NCBI RefSeq assembly: GCF_028745515.1
Contig: NZ_JAQZSG010000025.1
Location: 1 to 64,000, forward strand
Direction of reading: 5' to 3'
From: Paenibacillus thermotolerans
GTDB lineage: Bacteria > Bacillota > Bacilli > Paenibacillales > YIM-B00363
Length of the DNA: 64,000 nt
Positions 8,906 to 16,137 of this stretch are shown piece by piece (the first letter of the stretch is position 1; every line of letters starts with the position of its first letter). The position numbers and the translations under genes are program-made. Below the pieces are notes generated by a model, which saw only the letters and a list, made by a program, of their open reading frames with translations, did not search any database and was not told the DNA's origin.

Positions 8906-9121
8906 ATGAATTCGCCTTACGCATTGCATGAAATATTGGAAACGCACGAGATTGCGGCGTTCAAAACGATTTGTATGACAAAATCGAAGACGATGCAGAT
9001 GCTCATCTCCGACCCCGAGCTAAAGCAAATTTTGCAAGAGGATGTCGCACTGACCGCAAGGCAGCTTGAGGAGCTTGGCGCCCTGCTGTCGAATGCGCCG
9101 GCGAGGGGGCTGCAAGTATGA
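8906..9121 (+). CDS. yraE: YraE-like small spore coat protein
   Basis: This 71-residue protein resembles the YraG-like protein and the CotF N-terminus ('ALHEILETHEIAAFKTICMT'). It follows adhB by 21 bp with a GGGAGG site and overlaps the next gene by four bases (ATGA). It probably forms a complementary pair with the YraD-like product. Confidence 0.8.
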   Translation: MNSPYALHEILETHEIAAFKTICMTKSKTMQMLISDPELKQILQEDVALTARQLEELGALLSNAPARGLQV

Positions 9122-9414
9122 ATTTTATTTTGGAGCGGCTGACCGGGCTCAATGACATGACGGACCAAGTGATCGCGATGGATTTTCTGATCACGGCCAA
9201 GAGCGGCGTAAGAAACTACGCCATGGCCGTTACGGAGTGCGCGACTCCGGAGATCAAAGCGGTATTGGCCAAACAGCTCGAAGAAGCGATCGACACGTAC
9301 GAAAAAATTGCAGACTATGCAATTCGGCACAACCTGTACCACCCTTACGACCTGCAGGCGCAAATCAATCTCGATCTGCAAAACATGCAAACCGCCCAAA
9401 GCATCCCAACCTAA
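9118..9414 (+). CDS. yraD: YraD-like CotF-domain spore coat protein
   Basis: The 98-residue protein contains the CotF C-terminal-type domain: 'MTDQVIAMDFLITAKSGVRN', 'YAMAVTECATPEIKAVLAKQ' and 'LYHPYDLQAQINLDLQNMQ'. It ends the yraGF-adhB-yraED operon, is translationally coupled to yraE, and is followed by a dispersed-repeat remnant and a strong terminator. Confidence 0.82.
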   Translation: MNFILERLTGLNDMTDQVIAMDFLITAKSGVRNYAMAVTECATPEIKAVLAKQLEEAIDTYEKIADYAIRHNLYHPYDLQAQINLDLQNMQTAQSIPT

Positions 9415-9431
9415 GAAAAACTCCTGACCGG

Positions 9432-9556
9432 GCTGTTGAATTCGGACAAGATGGCTGGCAGCTCGCTCTAATGCGCCAAAAATCAGGGTTTAGCGTTCGT
9501 CAAGCGGTATGGCGACGGGTAAATTGGCGATTAAGCGTCCGTGGTGTCCGTTAGCA
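9432..9556 (+). repeat. Internally deleted copy of the dispersed 210-bp repeat
   Basis: The left end ('ttcggacaagatggctggca') and the right half (GCCAAAAATCAGGGTTTAGCG, then a 30-bp spacer, then GCGTCCGTGGTGTCCGTTAGCAC) match the longer copies at 23271, 39362 and 58968. About 90 bp of the middle, including the plus-oriented ACGGACACC units, is missing. It abuts the terminator of the converging foldase gene. Confidence 0.8.
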
Positions 9557-9557
9557 C

Positions 9558-9597
9558 AAATAAGAAAAGCCGCTCAAGCAGCGGCTTTTCTTATTTC
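9558..9597. terminator. Bidirectional terminator between yraD and the foldase gene
   Basis: A perfect 17-bp stem, AAATAAGAAAAGCCGCT with its complement, has a 5-base loop. It is T-rich on one side and A-rich on the other, and so serves both convergent genes. Confidence 0.93.
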
Positions 9598-9600
9598 CGT

Positions 9601-10494
9601 TTAAAATTGTTCGATTTTCGCAGCTTGTCTTTTCTCGTCTATCCAGCTCATGGACATCTCGGACACTTTGGAGCTGACCAGCGTTTCCTTAATTTCATCC
9701 TTCTTCTCGTCCAGCGTCGGCGTCACCGCATCCTTATGGTCGGTCGCTTTAATAATGTGGTAGCCGTAGCTCGTCTCCACAATATCGCTCAGCTCTCCCG
9801 GCTTCAGCGCGAACGCCGCCGTATCGAACGCTTGCTCCATCCTGCCGCGTTCGAAGAAGTCCAAATCCCCGCCGCTTGGCGCCGTTTGAGTATCCGTCGA
9901 TTTCTCCTTGGCGAGCTCGGCGAAGTCGGCGCCTTCCTTCAGCTGCTTCAAAATCGCTTCCGCTTCTTCCTTCGTTTCGACCAAAATATGCGAAGCGCGC
10001 ATTTGCTCCGGCGTTTGGAGCGATTCGAGATTTTCATCGAAATAAGCTTTAATATCGTCATCCGTGACGGTAACTTGAGGCTCCAGCAGCTTGCGGAGCT
10101 GTACCTGCGTCTTCATATTTTCCTTCAAGCTGTCCAGCGTCATGCCGTAGGAAGCGAGCGTATATTCAAACTCCTCGTCCGAGCCGAAGGAGGATTTCAC
10201 CTTGTCGATCTCTTTATCGATGTCGGCATCCGTAATCGTTACTCCGGCCTTCTCCGCTTCCTGGCGGATCAGTTCCTCATCGATCATATTTTGGAGCGTC
10301 TGGTCCCCGCCCAAGGCATACATTTCATCGTATAATTGCTCCTTGCTGATCGAAACGCCGTTCACCTTGGCTACGGCGCCGCCGAGCCCCGCCGACCCTT
10401 GCTTTTGGAACGGGTTCAACCAAACGACGCCCACCAATACGATCAGCAAAATAACAGCAATCAACATCCAAATTCGTTCTCTAATAAAGTTCAT
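9601..10494 (-). CDS. PrsA-like peptidyl-prolyl isomerase (PpiC domain), membrane-anchored
   Basis: This 297-residue protein should assist folding of exported proteins at the outer face of the membrane. It has an N-terminal transmembrane anchor (about residues 8-27), a SurA/PrsA-like helical region ('EEQLIRQEAEKAGVT'-type sequence around 75-150) and a parvulin domain ('MRASHILVETKEEAEAIL', 'GADFAELAKEKSTD', 'GGDLDFFERGRM', 'SYGYHIIK'). The start at 10494 follows GAAGGAG. Unlike PrsA it has no lipobox cysteine, so it is anchored by a helix instead of lipid. It stands alone. Confidence 0.85.
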   Translation of the reverse strand: MNFIRERIWMLIAVILLIVLVGVVWLNPFQKQGSAGLGGAVAKVNGVSISKEQLYDEMYALGGDQTLQNMIDEELIRQEAEKAGVTITDADIDKEIDKVKSSFGSDEEFEYTLASYGMTLDSLKENMKTQVQLRKLLEPQVTVTDDDIKAYFDENLESLQTPEQMRASHILVETKEEAEAILKQLKEGADFAELAKEKSTDTQTAPSGGDLDFFERGRMEQAFDTAAFALKPGELSDIVETSYGYHIIKATDHKDAVTPTLDEKKDEIKETLVSSKVSEMSMSWIDEKRQAAKIEQF

Positions 10495-10672
10495 CCTTCG
10501 GCTCCTTCTACAACGATAATTTACATAAGGCTTGTACACAGTATGACGGCCAAAGCTGAAATGAAAATGAGAAAAAGCTGAAAATAACCTGAAAATGAGA
10601 AAATCCGCCGGACTTGGCCAAAACAGCCATCCGATTCCTAACGGCGCCCGGCGGATCTGCTGCAAGTGCGGT

Positions 10673-12148
10673 CTAGCTTAACGTCATTCGAAACGGCGCG
10701 GCCGGAAGCCCATGACTGTTGTACAGGTTCGCTTCCATATAATTCGCCCAACCGTAACGCACCGCCGCCGGCTTCGAGACGTTCTCGTTCCAAACCGTGA
10801 CGGTATTCCCTGAAAGCGCGGCTTCCGCAGGCAAGAACGCTCCGTCTTCGCCGCAAATATGGAAGCCCTTGAGCCGGGCGCCGCCCGAACCCAATCCGCT
10901 GCCTGCGTGCTCAAAGGAAATAACGGCTTTATTTCCATCCGCGCGCGCGCTCGCCGGCTTCGGTCCGGAGCTTTGCACGTTGCAGCCGTACACTTTCTCC
11001 AGGGCGACCAAGGCGAGCCGGTGCCCGATCGGCTGCTTTCGCCGCGGGTGAATGTCCCGCTCCTCCCCGCAATCGAGCGCGACAGCCATGCCCGTATGCG
11101 GCACGCGGTCCGCAACCTTCTGCTGAGATTCGCGCAGCAGCGGCCACGCCTCGCCGTCCGGGTGTCCTTCATTATCCCAGAAGGGCAGCTGGACGAACAG
11201 GAACGGCAGCTCCGCATCCTCCCAGTCGCTGCGCCACTTGCGGATCAACGCCTCAAGCAGCTTGTCGTACAAGGCAGGCCGGTGCGCGTCCGATTCTCCT
11301 TGATAATAGATGAAGCCTTTCAACGGGTACGGAGACACTTTCGAAAGCATCGTATCATACAGTCCGCACGGACGATAAAACACCTTCGGGCCGTACACCG
11401 GCGGCCAAGGATAGGCTCCCAGCTCCTCGCCCGTCTTGCCCTCCCGCTCCCTTTGGACATAATCGTTCACGGCTTGCTGATATTCCCGGTCCGCCTGCTC
11501 ATACGCTTCCCATGTAAAATCCTTCATCCGCGCTTCATGCTCGTCCCAGTATACGCGCAGCTCTTCATCGCCTTGCAGCGTGCTCTGATCCACCCAGCAA
11601 GAGGCGGACGTACCGCCCCAGTTGCAGCTGATCAAGCCGATCGGCACGCCAAGCTCGCGCTGCAGCTCGCCGCCGAAAAAGTAGGCGACGGCGGAAAACG
11701 CTGCGGCGCTTTCCGGTGTGCACGCTTGCCAAGTCATCGCGGCATCTTCGTCGCCGGGCTCCTCGTAGGAAATGCGAGGGACGTGAAGCAGCCGGATGTC
11801 GGGATGCTCCGCGTTCGGAATCGCATCCTTCGACTCGGCCGCATCGCGCAGGCTCCACTCCATGTTGGATTGACCGCCGGCCAGCCATACGTCGCCGAAT
11901 AAGACGTCCGTAAAGACGATACGGTCCTCCTCCGAGGAAAGCGTAAGCTCATGCGGCCCGCCTGCAGGCATCGGCGGAAGAGACAGCCACCACCGTCCGT
12001 CCTTCACCGTCGCCTCCGCCCGGTTACCGCCGACTTGCGCGGCAACGACGGCGCCTTCCGCGCCGGTGCCCCATACAAACACAGACGTATCCCTTTGCAG
12101 CACCATACGATCGGAAAAAATCGGGGCCGCCTTCAGCTTCACAGTCAT
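10673..12148 (-). CDS. Sialate O-acetylesterase family protein (SASA domain)
   Basis: This 491-residue esterase removes O-acetyl groups from sialic acids or related sugars and xylans. The catalytic serine motif is 'AGGQSNMEWSL' (about residues 91-101), followed by 'YYQGESDAHRP' and a C-terminal 'DIHPRRKQPIGHRLAL' that supplies the Asp/His. No signal peptide is present, so it acts inside the cell. I chose ATG 12148 because GGAGG sits eight bases before it, inside the end of the aldolase gene. Co-transcription with KDPG aldolase suggests catabolism of an imported acetylated sugar or sugar acid. Confidence 0.85.
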   Translation of the reverse strand: MTVKLKAAPIFSDRMVLQRDTSVFVWGTGAEGAVVAAQVGGNRAEATVKDGRWWLSLPPMPAGGPHELTLSSEEDRIVFTDVLFGDVWLAGGQSNMEWSLRDAAESKDAIPNAEHPDIRLLHVPRISYEEPGDEDAAMTWQACTPESAAAFSAVAYFFGGELQRELGVPIGLISCNWGGTSASCWVDQSTLQGDEELRVYWDEHEARMKDFTWEAYEQADREYQQAVNDYVQREREGKTGEELGAYPWPPVYGPKVFYRPCGLYDTMLSKVSPYPLKGFIYYQGESDAHRPALYDKLLEALIRKWRSDWEDAELPFLFVQLPFWDNEGHPDGEAWPLLRESQQKVADRVPHTGMAVALDCGEERDIHPRRKQPIGHRLALVALEKVYGCNVQSSGPKPASARADGNKAVISFEHAGSGLGSGGARLKGFHICGEDGAFLPAEAALSGNTVTVWNENVSKPAAVRYGWANYMEANLYNSHGLPAAPFRMTLS

Positions 12149-12150
12149 GC

Positions 12151-12780
12151 TCACAACCTCCTTGCAGCTGCGGCGTATTCGGCCGCATTGCTTTTCAGCC
12201 GCTCAAAGTCTCCTTCTTGGATCCATTGCTTATTCAGCAAACTGCTGCCCAAACCGAAGCCCTTCGCTCCGGCCTTGGCGTACTGCTCCATGTTGCCGAT
12301 GTCCACGCCGCCCGTCGCGATCAGCGGAATATGGGACAACGGGCCTTGCAGCTCCTGTATGTACTTCGCTCCGAGAGAGGCGGTCGGAAACAGCTTAACG
12401 GCCGCGGCTCCGTGTTTCCATGCCTGGACGATTTCCGTCGGCGTCATCGCTCCGGGGAAGACGCCCGCGCAATTCGCTGCGCCGTATCGAATGACGGCTT
12501 CGTCCACGTTCGGCGTAACCAAATATTCCGCGCCGGCCGCCACCGCCGCCTTCGCCATCTCCACATCGAGCACCGTGCCCGCTCCGACAAGCATGCTCCC
12601 CTCGAACAGCTTTCGCCATCTGCGGATAAAGTCCAAAGCTCCCGGGGTGTTCATCGTCACTTCGATCAGACGTATGCCGCCCTCGTACAAGGCTGAAGCC
12701 GCCGCGTCCGCTTTCTCCTCGGGGATGCCGCGCACGATGGCAATTATTTTCTCTTCCGTCAACCGTTTGAGCAAATCCAT
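12151..12780 (-). CDS. eda: 2-keto-3-deoxy-6-phosphogluconate / 4-hydroxy-2-oxoglutarate aldolase
   Basis: The 209-residue class I aldolase splits KDPG into pyruvate and glyceraldehyde 3-phosphate. Family signatures are 'IAIVRG' at the start, 'VTMNTPGAL', 'GAGTVLD', 'YLVTPNVD' and the Schiff-base lysine in 'AVKLFPTASLG' (about Lys129), followed by 'PLIATGGVD'. It is first in an operon with the acetylesterase, whose ribosome site lies in its final codons. No KDG kinase or uronate isomerase is nearby. Confidence 0.9.
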   Translation of the reverse strand: MDLLKRLTEEKIIAIVRGIPEEKADAAASALYEGGIRLIEVTMNTPGALDFIRRWRKLFEGSMLVGAGTVLDVEMAKAAVAAGAEYLVTPNVDEAVIRYGAANCAGVFPGAMTPTEIVQAWKHGAAAVKLFPTASLGAKYIQELQGPLSHIPLIATGGVDIGNMEQYAKAGAKGFGLGSSLLNKQWIQEGDFERLKSNAAEYAAAARRL

Positions 12781-12864
12781 GCCGTTCCTTCACTTCCCCT
12801 TTTTCATAGGCCTTTGCTATATTTTAAGAGAAAAGAACGGTCGTGTCTCCAACAAAATTAAGTT

Positions 12865-13377
12865 TTACAGCACCATGCTGCCTACGTAAAACGACAGAGC
12901 AATGACGGCAACGGCCGCGACCGCCGCAAAGGCTGTCGCTCGCTTCAGCTTTCCCGGGTCGATAAAGCGTTCCCGCCGCGCCCTGTAGAGCAAATATAAA
13001 GTAACCGGAAAAGTAAGCAGCACGCCGGTTACGACGCCGGGAGCGTATTCCCGCAACAAAATCGTCGCCAGCACATGCGGGAAAAATACGTTTAAAAACA
13101 CGATGGCGATTACTCCCGTTAACAGGTAGGCGCTTCCGCTTTCGTTTCGACTTTTGGAGCCGTAGTATGTAATCGCGTAGACCAGCAGCGTAGCTACTGC
13201 AAGTCCGAACCAGAACGCCTTGTCCTCGATTCGGACGGGCATCGGCATCGCGCTTTGCGCCCATGCCGGCATCCAAACCGCTTCCTCGATGTTGTGGATC
13301 GTCACGACGACCGGAAACAGCCACAGCAGGGTGCGAAAAGGCACCTTATCCAATAAGTTCAACATCCTCTTCTTCAT
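12865..13377 (-). CDS. HXXEE-domain membrane protein
   Basis: The 170-residue protein has about five hydrophobic helices and an early 'VVTIHNIEEAVWMPAW', which is the HxxEE motif naming the family. The family's function is unknown; the His/Glu positions suggest metal binding or catalysis in the membrane. It lies 18 bp after the TetR gene on the same strand, so it is likely co-transcribed and controlled by that repressor. Confidence 0.8.
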   Translation of the reverse strand: MKKRMLNLLDKVPFRTLLWLFPVVVTIHNIEEAVWMPAWAQSAMPMPVRIEDKAFWFGLAVATLLVYAITYYGSKSRNESGSAYLLTGVIAIVFLNVFFPHVLATILLREYAPGVVTGVLLTFPVTLYLLYRARRERFIDPGKLKRATAFAAVAAVAVIALSFYVGSMVL

Positions 13378-13395
13378 CGGTCTCCCCCCTTCATG

Positions 13396-13977
13396 TCATT
13401 GCGCCAATATTCCATAGGACACAACGTCCGCCGTTTCGTCCGCCAGCTGCTCCGGAAGCGCCTCGCCGGCGAGCAGCTTTTTCACCGTCAGCTCGATCAC
13501 CGCAACGATGCATTCCGCCGCCGTCTCTACAGGAAGACCGCTTCGCACAAGGCCTGCCTGCTGGTTGCTGCGAAGATTTTGCGCGATCATCGCATGAATG
13601 TCCCGTTTCATCGCTTCCCCGTCAGGCGATTCGAACAGGGCGATCCGCGTCAGCTGCGGATGCGCATGGAAGAAGCGAAGCACGCTCCGAAGGTTCTCCT
13701 TCACCTGCATAGGCGCCTCCGCCTTCTGCAAAGGCGTCACCAGCCGTCCGGCGTTCGCCAGCTCGTTCAAGCGCTCCTTATATTCGGCCGCCAGCTCCGA
13801 TAAAATCGCTTCTTTGCTCGGAAAATACAAATAAAACGCCGCTTGCGTCAGCCCTGCCGCCTTTACGATGTCGCTGACCTTCGTCGGCCGGTATCCCTTC
13901 TCGGCAAACTGCCGCATGGCCGCTTCAAGCAGGCGGGCACGGCTGGATTCGCCTTTTTTCTTACGGTTTCGCTCCAT
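13396..13977 (-). CDS. TetR/AcrR family transcriptional regulator
   Basis: This 193-residue regulator has an N-terminal helix-turn-helix of TetR type: 'RLLEAAMRQFAEKGY', 'VSDIVKAAGLTQAAFYLYF' and 'SKEAILSEL', with a variable ligand-binding C-terminal half. ATG 13977 follows GGAGGAAA at seven bases and is preferred over the in-frame ATG at 13992. A 40-bp palindrome just upstream is its probable operator. The co-directional HXXEE gene is the likely target along with its own gene. Confidence 0.88.
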   Translation of the reverse strand: MERNRKKKGESSRARLLEAAMRQFAEKGYRPTKVSDIVKAAGLTQAAFYLYFPSKEAILSELAAEYKERLNELANAGRLVTPLQKAEAPMQVKENLRSVLRFFHAHPQLTRIALFESPDGEAMKRDIHAMIAQNLRSNQQAGLVRSGLPVETAAECIVAVIELTVKKLLAGEALPEQLADETADVVSYGILAQ

Positions 13978-13998
13978 GACGATTTCCTCCAAAAGTAA

Positions 13999-14038
13999 AA
14001 AACTAACTCAAAAGTTATATAACTAATGAGTTAGTTTT
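13999..14038. promoter_or_regulatory. 40-bp palindromic operator of the TetR regulator
   Basis: The arms AAAACTAACTCA and TGAGTTAGTTTT flank an inner palindrome AGTTATATAACT. Comparing the two 20-bp halves, 18 positions are symmetric. It starts 22 bp upstream of the tetR ATG, the usual place for autorepression. Confidence 0.75.
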
Positions 14039-14105
14039 ACGCCCGGATGGTTCGTTTGTCAATCGGTTTTAGGCTTGTACAGAAAAATAATCTTTCCGGC
14101 ATTCA

Positions 14106-14525
14106 TTACGGCTTTGCGCGGATGACATACTTGGGGCCTTCGCGCGGCGCGGCGTTCTCGTTCGGTTTCGGAGAAACGGCCTTCCCGTTCGGTTTCGGAG
14201 AAACGGCCGCCTCGCACGTTTCCCGGAATCCGTGATAATTTGCTCCTATATTCAGCCTGCCTGTAAGCTCTTTAATGCCCAGGGCGCCGAAATTGTTGTT
14301 ATACTCGACCTTTTCCACGACGATTTGATCGATTTGGATGTTTTCAATAATGACGGGATAATGCTCTTTAGGGCTTTGGGGGACTTCCTCTTCCTGTTCT
14401 TTCTTCTTCAGCAGCGACAGTTCTTTTTCCAGCTCCGCGATTTTTCGGTCGACAGCCTGGAACCGCCGCTCGAGCGGCGTGCCGTGCCGCTTCGCGAACC
14501 AGCTTGCAATATGGCTGAAAGGCAC
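14106..14525 (-). CDS. gerPC: GerPC-like spore germination protein
   Basis: The 139-residue protein has an N-terminal coiled coil ('VDRKIAELEKELSLLKKKEQ') and the GerPC core 'PVIIENIQIDQIVVEKVEYN' with 'NNFGALGIKELTGRLNIGAN'. GerP proteins help small germinants cross the coat. The family member in B. subtilis is about 200 residues, so this is short. The C-terminus carries two VSPKPN units encoded by a 27-bp tandem repeat. The start is GTG 14525. It follows an Hsp20 gene by 67 bp and is not in a gerPABCDEF operon here. The assignment is motif-based. Confidence 0.72.
   Translation of the reverse strand: MPFSHIASWFAKRHGTPLERRFQAVDRKIAELEKELSLLKKKEQEEEVPQSPKEHYPVIIENIQIDQIVVEKVEYNNNFGALGIKELTGRLNIGANYHGFRETCEAAVSPKPNGKAVSPKPNENAAPREGPKYVIRAKP
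14159..14212. repeat. 27-bp tandem repeat inside gerPC
   Basis: Two consecutive units starting CGTTCGGTTTCGGAGAAACG begin at 14159 and 14186. They keep the frame and add a repeated Val-Ser-Pro-Lys-Pro-Asn segment to the C-terminus of the GerPC-like protein. Confidence 0.85.
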
Positions 14526-14592
14526 CGAGCCACCCCCGATTTCCGTAGTTTATTGGCATGCATAGACAACTCGTCCAAGAAAAAAAAGCGTT

Positions 14593-15042
14593 CTAATCGA
14601 TCTTGATCGTATGCCTCGGACGTTGAACGCGCGAGATTCGCACCTCGAGCAGCCCGTTGTTGAACCTCGCGGAAATTTTTCCTCCGGAACCGGCCTTCTC
14701 CGGAAGCTTCACCGTGCGTTCGAACGGTCCGCTGAATCTTTCGGAGGTATGCCGCTGCGCCCCCGGATACGGCTGTCTGGCGTTTCCTCTGATATGCAAG
14801 TTGTCGTCGTTGATGGACAGCTGGACATCTTCTTTATTAATGCCGGGAATGTCGATCAAGACGATCAATTCGTTCTCGCTCTTCAATACGTCGACGCGGG
14901 GGAAATCCGAATCGTCTGTCCGATTCGAATTCATCATGTCGCCGAGAAACTGCTTCGCATATTCCTGATCAAAGACGGAGGTCCAGAAATCTTTGCCGTG
15001 AAATTTTTGCGCGAGTTCAAGCCATTCCTTCAAGCGGTCCAT
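14593..15042 (-). CDS. Hsp20 / alpha-crystallin family small heat-shock protein
   Basis: This 149-residue ATP-independent chaperone holds unfolding proteins. The alpha-crystallin domain spans about residues 48-149: 'PRVDVLKSENELIVLIDIPG', 'INKEDVQLSINDDNLHIRG', 'FERTVKLPEKA' and the A-x-x-NGLLEV motif 'ARFNNGLLEVRI'. A long GGAGGGGGG tract precedes the start. It probably forms an operon with the GerPC-like gene, so it may be a spore-related Hsp20 of the CotM/CotP kind. Confidence 0.87.
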   Translation of the reverse strand: MDRLKEWLELAQKFHGKDFWTSVFDQEYAKQFLGDMMNSNRTDDSDFPRVDVLKSENELIVLIDIPGINKEDVQLSINDDNLHIRGNARQPYPGAQRHTSERFSGPFERTVKLPEKAGSGGKISARFNNGLLEVRISRVQRPRHTIKID

Positions 15043-15212
15043 GCGGCGCGAGCCCCCCCTCCTGCAATACCGGTATTGAGAATATGTACAGCCCGTAATT
15101 CGTATATTTTTTAATAATAGACTTTAAGGGACGGTTTGATCGGTTCGCCTTCTACTGTAATAAATATTTTTATCCTGAGGATTCATTCCTTCGAAATTTT
15201 ATAAAGAATAGA

Positions 15213-15647
15213 GTGGTGAAACCCATGAACAGCCGTCAAGATTGCAAAAGGATTCGTTCCTCAAGAGTGTACGCGGGGAAACAAGGGTTCGATTACGGAG
15301 AGGCGATTTCAAGAGAGAGCGTCGGCGCCGACGGGATTTGCATGCTCATTCTGACCTTGCCCCCCGGCATTCGTGCCAAGGCGCATCTGCATGAGGAGCA
15401 TGAAACGGCGATTTATATGCTGGAAGGGAAGTCCGCGATGTGGTACGGGGAAAACCTGGAGCATCATATGGAGGCGGAAGCCGGCGATTTTCTTTACATC
15501 CCGGCCGGCATGCCGCATCTCCCGTACAATCCGAGCGAAACGGAAAGCTGCACCGCCATTATCGCGCGCACCGACCCGAACGAGCAGGAAAGCGTCGTTC
15601 TGCTGCCGGAGCTGGAGAAGCGTCTATTTCGTACCGATGATCCATGA
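15213..15647 (+). CDS. Cupin-domain protein
   Basis: The 144-residue protein (140 if it starts at ATG 15225) is a single-domain cupin: 'GIRAKAHLHEEHETAIYMLE' supplies the first metal-binding motif and 'GDFLYIPAGMPHLPYNPS' the second. Such proteins bind small molecules or act as isomerases and dioxygenases; the substrate cannot be read from sequence. Its 3' end overlaps the convergent DUF441 gene by 24 bp. Confidence 0.82.
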   Translation: MVKPMNSRQDCKRIRSSRVYAGKQGFDYGEAISRESVGADGICMLILTLPPGIRAKAHLHEEHETAIYMLEGKSAMWYGENLEHHMEAEAGDFLYIPAGMPHLPYNPSETESCTAIIARTDPNEQESVVLLPELEKRLFRTDDP

Positions 15648-16070
15648 GAGAATGCCCGCCGCAATGAGCGGGCCGACGGGCACGCCCCGGAAGGCGGCCA
15701 CACCGATGATCGTGCCGAGCAGCAGCCCGGTAACGACAAGAGGCTGGGAGGACATGAGCGAAACTCCCCGTCCGCCGAGGTAGGCGACCAGCATGCCGGC
15801 GCCGATTGCAAGGAGCGACTGCCAGTGAGCGAACGTCCGCACGATGTCCTGCACGCCGATTTTTCCGCCGGCGATCGGAGCCATGACGCCCGCCGTCAGT
15901 ATGATGACGCCGACGGTGATCCCGTACTTCTCCAGCGGGGGGAACGCGCGATGAAAGCCCGATACGCGCAGCAGCGCCAGCACGAGCATCGCCGCGGTCA
16001 CCGTCACGTTCCTGCCGACGACTCCTATTGCGGCGATAGCGAGCAGAATCAGAAGCGGAATGTCGAACAA
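15624..16070 (-). CDS. ytwI: DUF441 (UPF0756) membrane protein, YtwI-like
   Basis: This 148-residue integral membrane protein has four or five helices and the conserved 'IGVVGRNVTVTAAMLVLALL', 'YGITVGVIILTAGVMAPIA' and 'GTIIGVAAFRGVPVGPLIAA'. Its function is unknown. It starts at TTG 16070, and its AAAGGGG ribosome site lies within an inverted repeat that could pair with sequence 29 bases upstream. In B. subtilis the homologue lies next to citZ; here it is 27 kb away from citZ. Confidence 0.85.
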   Translation of the reverse strand: MFDIPLLILLAIAAIGVVGRNVTVTAAMLVLALLRVSGFHRAFPPLEKYGITVGVIILTAGVMAPIAGGKIGVQDIVRTFAHWQSLLAIGAGMLVAYLGGRGVSLMSSQPLVVTGLLLGTIIGVAAFRGVPVGPLIAAGILSWIIGTK

Positions 16071-16076
16071 GCGAAT

Positions 16077-16132
16077 ACCCCTTTTCGGAATAGGCTATGG
16101 TGCCGTTTGCGGCTAGCTTTTCCAAAAAGGGG
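16077..16132. repeat. Inverted repeat covering the ytwI ribosome binding site
   Basis: The arms 16077-16090 and 16119-16132 (ACCCCTTTTCGGAA and its complement with one mismatch) enclose 28 bases. On the minus strand the second arm contains the AAAAGGGG ribosome site of ytwI. It has no T run, so it is not a typical terminator. Confidence 0.6.
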
Positions 16133-16137
16133 TTCTT

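Noticed and set aside
10859-11902. A 347-codon open frame opposite the acetylesterase
   Set aside because: The minus-strand esterase has its catalytic motifs; the plus-strand product has none.
13396-16132. Horizontally acquired island
   Set aside because: Codon and base usage look like the neighbours, and no integrase, transposase or attachment repeats are present.
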